Below, in pieces: positions 59,755 to 64,000 of a stretch of 64,000 nucleotides of DNA. This DNA comes from Luzula sylvatica (lineage: Eukaryota > Streptophyta > Magnoliopsida > Poales > Juncaceae), in contig OX326959.1 of the NCBI GenBank assembly GCA_946800325.1, positions 34,109,027 through 34,173,026 on the forward strand, read 5' to 3'. The number at the start of each line of letters is the position of its first letter. Within the stretch, counting starts at the first letter, position 1. A program made the translations under genes and the position numbers. Under the pieces are notes generated by a model that ran no database searches, had not been told where the DNA came from, and was given only the letters and a program-made list of their open reading frames with translations.

Positions 59755-60003
59755 TCGTGCGGAGCACGAATCCCCGCGCGAGGCTGGCTGTCATAAGGTC
59801 GTACCCTTGGCCATTCCCTTTTTTTTGGCAAAACCGTGCGAGGCTGGCCGTTATAAGGTCGTACCCTTATGATAGTCGATCTCGGACTGTCACAAGGTCG
59901 TACCCTTCTTTTGTGAGATCGTACGGAGAACGAATTCCCGCACGAGGTTGGCCAGGTGTCCTTAGGACACGTGGCCAGTCGAGCGTGAGCCGTCATAAGG
60001 TCT
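59755..60003. repeat. Diverged tandem repeat with ATAAGGTCGTACCCTT
   Basis: GTCATAAGGTCGTACCCTTGG, GTTATAAGGTCGTACCC, GTCACAAGGTCGTACCC and GTCATAAGGTCTAC recur between 59790 and 60003. GTGCGGAGCACGAATCCCCG and GTACGGAGAACGAATTCCCG open two larger units. GC content is higher than the surroundings. A small hairpin GTGTCC-TTA-GGACAC lies near 59957. Confidence 0.65.
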
Positions 60004-60289
60004 ACTTTGTTATACTAAGAAGGTATTAAATATAGTAAAAAAAAGTATTAAATATGGTGTATATAATCATTTAATTATGATAAATGGGTGTAAGCATAAT
60101 GAAAGATATAATAAAAAATTTTAAATGAAGCGTCTAAATTGGGATGCGCTCAATACTCACGCTAAGTGCTTACTTGAATTTTTACCTGCCCGGATATTTG
60201 CGGCCGTTCGCTCACCGTATATTAAAAACCTCCGCACCTAAAATTGACGCACTCCGCACTAAGAAGGGAAATATTTTTCTTAGACACGT

Positions 60290-60942
60290 GGCACTCTCTG
60301 ATTCACTCGGGCCATTCGGGTTCGGGTCGTTTCGATATTTGGGTCATTCGGTTTCGGGTCGTTTCGGTTTTCGAATTATTCGGTTTCGGGTCGTTTCGGT
60401 TTTGGGTCATCCGGATTCGGATCGTTTTGGTTTTTGGGTCATTCGGTTCCGGGTCGTTTCGATTTTCGGGTCATTCGGATCTTGGCTATATTGATTTTTC
60501 GGGTCATTCGGATTTCTCAAAATTTGATTTCGAATCATTCGATTTTCCAAAAATTTAGTTTTCATGTAATTCGGGATTTATTTTATTGATTCCAAAATAT
60601 TTTAGCAATATTATATTGATTTTAGCAATAATATTTTAATTTTCGGATCATTCGAATCGTGAGTTTCGGGTCATTCGGGTCATGAGTTCCAGGCCATTCG
60701 GGTTTCGGGTCGTTCGGATTTCCGGTCATTCGGTTTCGGGTCGATTTCGGGTTCGAATCATTCGGTTTCGGGTCGGTTTCCGATTCGGGTCATTCGGTTT
60801 CGGTTTCGGGTTAATTTCGGATTCGGATCATTCGATTTCGGATTCGGATCATTGAGTTTCCAACATTTTCGGTTCGGGTCGGGTTCGGATTCGGACAGGT
60901 CGGATCATTTTTTCGGATCGGGTCTGATTTTACCAGCTCTAG
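60290..60942. repeat. GGGTCATTCGGTTTC minisatellite, probable hAT-like end
   Basis: Many imperfect copies of a unit of roughly 25-31 bp, GGTCATTCGGTTTCGGGTCG plus a T-rich tail, in two blocks (60300-60560, 60650-60930) separated by A/T-rich DNA. The right limit GATTTTACCAGCTCTAG resembles the GAGCTGGTAAAA-type end of plant hAT MITEs. No matching left end was found. The frames through it are periodic artefacts. Confidence 0.65.
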
Positions 60943-61228
60943 ACGTAGTGCACTAGTCGGTCTCTTTGTACAATTCCTTGCATATTTTGTTTCTTCTAGA
61001 TTCTAAACGGGAAAATCTATTTTGAATTTAAGTTAAATGATTGGTCTATACATTTAATCGTCTTCTTGGTCCACCTTGAATATCTTCTCAACTCATCCAT
61101 TTAGCTTCAGACCATTGGTTCCTCATATTTCCTCTCGCCTATTTATTTGTCCAGTGGATTAAGCCACCTTCCTCTCTGTTCTCCATGGAATAATCTCCTC
61201 TCTCTCTCTCTCTCTCTCTCTCAAGCTT
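60943..61228 (+). promoter_or_regulatory. Upstream region of the MAKR-like gene
   Basis: Holds a TATA-like CTATTTATTT at about 61138 and a (CT)n tract, 61197-61222, that ends just before the start codon. ATGGAATAA at 61185-61193 would be a two-codon upstream reading frame if transcription begins before it. Confidence 0.5.
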
Positions 61229-62095
61229 ATGGCGTTGTCTATGCCATCTTCTCCAAAACATAGCCATGACAACTCTACATGTTCGCCGGAGTTCGAGTTT
61301 TGGGGTATTTCAGACACTAATAACATCTCCAATTTCCCGTCCATAGATCTTCCTTCAGCGGACGAACTCTTTTCCGACGGTATTCTCCTCCCCCTCCAGA
61401 ACCTCAACCTTTCTTCTAATTCCTCCAACAAAGTAAACCCTAATTCACCAAACTCTCTCCTAGACCCTTGTAATTCCTTCTCATCTTCCTCCGCCTCTCC
61501 TGGACCAGCTTCCAAGAGATGGAAGGACATTTTCGCGAAAGCAAGCGAACGAGAGAGAAAGAAGGACCAAAAGACTCGACTCGGTGTAGGTAACAATGCA
61601 GAACTAAACATTAACATCTGGCCTTTCTCTCGGAGCCGTTCTGCCGGCAATGCCAGTAGAGCTAGACTCGCCGCATCGCGCAACACAAGTAGCGCTCCGT
61701 GTTCGAGAAGCAACTCGCGGAATGAAGAATCTTTGGGGCAAGATGGGTCTGCAGTGGAGCAAACCTCCTCGATGATTCAACGATGGGTCCAGACCGGTAA
61801 ACTGGGCCCGACCGTTGGGATCCGGGTTGGTCGTACCGGTCGTTCCGGCCCCATCTGGCAGTTGAAACGGTACAAGCAACAGATGCAGCAACAGAAGGAG
61901 GAGCAGCAATCCACCGAAGCGAAAGAGGAGGATCAAAGTGGTACCGGTAATGAGATTAAGGGGATAATAAATTTGAACGTTAATACATGTATTGGTTATA
62001 GGAATAAATCAGGTTGTAGTAAAAGTGGAGGTGGTAGCAGTAACAATGGTGGGATGTTTAGCATTAAGGCCATCTTCTCTAAGAAGGTGTATTGA
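61229..62095 (+). CDS. Ser-rich MAKR-like plant protein
   Basis: Single-exon frame of 288 residues. Its order of motifs resembles a plant family annotated as membrane-associated kinase regulator-like: an N-terminal SPEFEFW (19-25), PSADELFSDGILLPL (42-56), a Ser/Pro-rich linker, RWKDIFAKASERE (97-109), ELNINIWPFSRSRSAGN (125-141), APCSRSNSRNE (156-166) and a basic RTGRSGPIWQLKR (202-214). The C-terminus is Gln/Glu-rich then Gly/Ser-rich and ends FSIKAIFSKKVY. There is no signal peptide or membrane span. Basic patches could give peripheral membrane or nuclear binding, as in MAKR proteins. Function is inferred from family resemblance only. The start is supported by the leader (CT tract, no in-frame upstream ATG seen nearby). 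The frame is intact and base composition is gene-like. Confidence 0.85.
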   Translation: MALSMPSSPKHSHDNSTCSPEFEFWGISDTNNISNFPSIDLPSADELFSDGILLPLQNLNLSSNSSNKVNPNSPNSLLDPCNSFSSSSASPGPASKRWKDIFAKASERERKKDQKTRLGVGNNAELNINIWPFSRSRSAGNASRARLAASRNTSSAPCSRSNSRNEESLGQDGSAVEQTSSMIQRWVQTGKLGPTVGIRVGRTGRSGPIWQLKRYKQQMQQQKEEQQSTEAKEEDQSGTGNEIKGIINLNVNTCIGYRNKSGCSKSGGGSSNNGGMFSIKAIFSKKVY

Positions 62096-62867
62096 TGTAA
62101 ATATATATGTGGATATGTTTGTTATTTTTTTCTAAATTCAACTGTTTTTCTTCAATCTTCATTATTAGCATTTTAGTTTGTGATTATAAAATATAATCAG
62201 TAGTTTCAAAAATTGTATGTATGTTATTATTCACTTGTATGATTTGTTGAATCTAAGAACATCCATAAAAATGAAAAACCATGTATTATTCTCGAAATTG
62301 CTTGAACTTTTTTGCATTTTAGGCATAATGATGGGTTATTAAGAACTTGTGTAGTAATTGATGGAAAAATACACTTTTAAAATTTTAATTGATGAAATGT
62401 GGAGGGTCCATTTGGTACATCTCGATATCATAAATAATTGCTTGGAATTGGAAGGGACACCGACATGTTATGCTCTAACACATGCATTGTACTATATTTT
62501 TGTATGTCAGCATGTCAAAGTGACATTTCTCTCTCTTAAATGGGACAGCTTTATTTTTTTTATTTTTATTTTATAATAAATGAAAAATAATTATACGTAC
62601 CTCGTCAATTAATGTCAATAAAATTTGAAATAACATCCCATATGACTACGAGCTCTCATATGACTACGAGCTCGTAGTCTAGGTTTTTCTTAATTGAAAA
62701 TGTTCCCCAGTTAATACGTGATATTAAATAATTTATAGAGTTATATATTTGGATAAGCAATACTTAGTTTGTTCTGTACATATAAATTAATATTTAAAAT
62801 TTTCAATTATGTCTTTATATATCTTGTATTTTTTCAAGAACAATATAACATTCACAATGAATCGATT
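62096..62867. other. 3' flank and intergenic DNA
   Basis: A/T-rich 3' region of the MAKR-like gene. The frame at 62358-62576 has no domain. CATATGACTACGAGCTC occurs twice in tandem at 62638-62675. Confidence 0.5.
62662..62679. repeat. 18 bp perfect palindrome
   Basis: GACTACGAGCTCGTAGTC, formed by a tandem copy of CATATGACTACGAGCTC running into its own inverse. Possibly the scar of an excised or inserted element. Function unknown. Confidence 0.75.
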
Positions 62868-62875
62868 AATTCAAT

Positions 62876-63656
62876 TAGGGCTGGCAAAAAAAACTCGGTT
62901 CGAACGTTCGTTCGCGTTTGACTCGAAGATCGTTCGAAAATAACTCGTTCGAAAATTGGCTCGAAAAATTCGAGCCGAGCCGAGCTGGCTCGAACCAGCT
63001 CGAGTCGGGTGAAGTTCGGCTCGCGAGCAGCTCGAGCTTGAACACCGTATATAATACCTATTCGCGTCGCCAATCTCTCTCTTGCGCGCGCTACTCTCAT
63101 ACGCGTAACCTAACCCTAATCCTCTCTCGCCTCTCGCTCCGCTCTCGCCTCTCATAAGTCAGATCTCTCTCGCTCGCCTCTCAGATCTCTCTCTCTCGCC
63201 TCTGCTCCTCTCTCGCGTCTCAGATCTCTCTCGCTCGCCTCTCAGATCTCTCTCTCTCACCTCTCAGATCTCTCTCGCCTCTCAATTCTCTCTCGCTCCT
63301 CTCGCCTCTCAGATCTCTCTCGCCTCTCAACGCCTCTCTCGCCTCTCGACGCCTGAGTCTCGCTACGAGTACTCTCGCTACGATTCTCGCCGATTCTCCT
63401 CTCGCCTGAGTCTGACTCGCTACGAGTCTCGTCGCGCCTGAGTCTCGCCTGAGTCTCGATGATTCGCCTCTCGCCTGAGTCGCTACGAGCTGGCTCGAGT
63501 GTTTTCGAGCTGGCTCGAGTTTTTTCCAAGCCGAGCTCGAGCTGGACTTCCGAGCTCGAACCCCTCCGTCGAGTCGAGCCGAGCTAGCTCGAACCAGACT
63601 CGAGCCGAGCTCGAGCTGGGCTGTGTTCGGCTCGGCTCGGTAAATTGCCACCCCTA
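62876..63656. mobile_element. hAT-type MITE with minisatellite core, 781 bp
   Basis: Left end TAGGGCTGGCAAAAAAAACT and reversed right end TAGGGGTGGCAATTTACCGA. A perfect 8 bp duplication AATTCAAT lies at 62868-62875 and 63657-63664. Subterminal parts are dense in GAGCCGAGCTCG-type words. The core (about 63080-63480) is a CTCTCGCCTCTCAGATCTCT minisatellite that gives false Arg/Glu-rich frames. No transposase. Confidence 0.9.
63080..63485. repeat. CTCTCGCCTCTCAGATCT minisatellite
   Basis: Imperfect units built from CTCTCGC, CTCTCAGATCT and later GCCTGAGTCTCGCTACGAG. It lies wholly within the MITE and contrasts sharply in base composition with the A/T-rich flanks. Confidence 0.8.
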
Positions 63657-63664
63657 AATTCAAT

Positions 63665-64000
63665 GTATTTGATACCATTAAATTTCATCTTCTTTTTGTA
63701 TGAGCTATTGATAGTAGTAATCACATTTTATATTTTATGTAATAGAAAAATTGGATTATTCTAAATTATTAGTATTATTATATTTATATAACATGAAATA
63801 TTTAAATCAAATTTATAGTTTGTTCGTCACGGTGGTGTCTATAAAGTTGATAAATTAGAAGTTATAAAAATTATGCAAAATATTTGTATCATTTTTCTAG
63901 CATATCGATAGGTTATTTATCACGGTAAGGCAACAAACAAGTTTACGTATACTCCAAAATGACCTCCAAAGTAACGATAAGAACACATAAATCTCAATCA
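63665..64000. other. A/T-rich intergenic DNA at window end
   Basis: No gene or element recognised. Confidence 0.5.

Noticed and set aside
60144..60558. Two ~110-codon frames rich in RFxVVSVFGSFG
   Set aside because: Overlapping frames of a minisatellite. The protein periodicity mirrors the DNA repeat.
61159..61936. Minus-strand frames antisense to the MAKR-like gene
   Set aside because: Shadow frames. The plus-strand frame has family motifs and a proper leader.
62852..63678. Arg/Glu/Ser-rich frames on both strands
   Set aside because: Produced by the CTCTCGC minisatellite and GAGCCGAGCTCG words inside the MITE.

Overview
The window is plant nuclear DNA, most likely a eudicot. Support comes from a miR156-regulated SBP-box (SPL) gene with the conserved intron inside the SBP domain, plant hAT, Mutator-like, Helitron and Ty1-copia elements, A/T-rich intergenic DNA, GT-AG introns, and no bacterial gene organisation. 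I cannot name the species.

Positions 1-31944 are an almost pure tandem satellite with a monomer of about 124 bp. It shows higher-order structure: a 23-monomer unit of about 2.82 kb near 3.1-11.5 kb, a 6-monomer 744 bp duplication near 15-16 kb, a 12-monomer 1491 bp unit near 16.6-19.6 kb, and a 14-monomer 1795 bp unit near 24.2-27.5 kb. At about 29002 the array switches strand. The last 2.9 kb consists of inverted, more diverged monomers in which two types largely alternate. I see no transposon insertion in the array.

Only 366 bp beyond the satellite lies the 3' end of a three-exon SPL transcription factor gene on the minus strand (CDS 32311-33817), with an intact zinc-binding SBP domain and a miR156 target site. 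From 34.6 to 61 kb the DNA is a graveyard of mobile elements: a 1.39 kb hAT relic that still encodes a BED finger, two long foldback elements with 9 bp target duplications, a young deleted Ty1-copia element that split a short open reading frame, two Helitron 3' ends, an intron-bearing fragment of DNA topoisomerase I, a copia leader with gag fragment, several hAT-type MITEs with GGGT/ACCC-rich ends, and a 1 kb poly(A)-tailed retroposed sequence with a 14 bp target duplication.

The second intact gene is at 61229-62095 on the plus strand. It is a single-exon Ser-rich protein resembling the membrane-associated kinase regulator (MAKR)-like family. A 781 bp hAT-type MITE swollen by a CTCTCGC minisatellite follows it. 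Only these two loci look like functional host genes. There is no operon or pathway link between them. No tRNA, rRNA or CRISPR array was recognised. The least conventional signal is a cluster of 12 near-palindromic CGTTRTAACG motifs at 46.40-46.74 kb, spaced almost exactly 20-23 or 50-52 bp apart.
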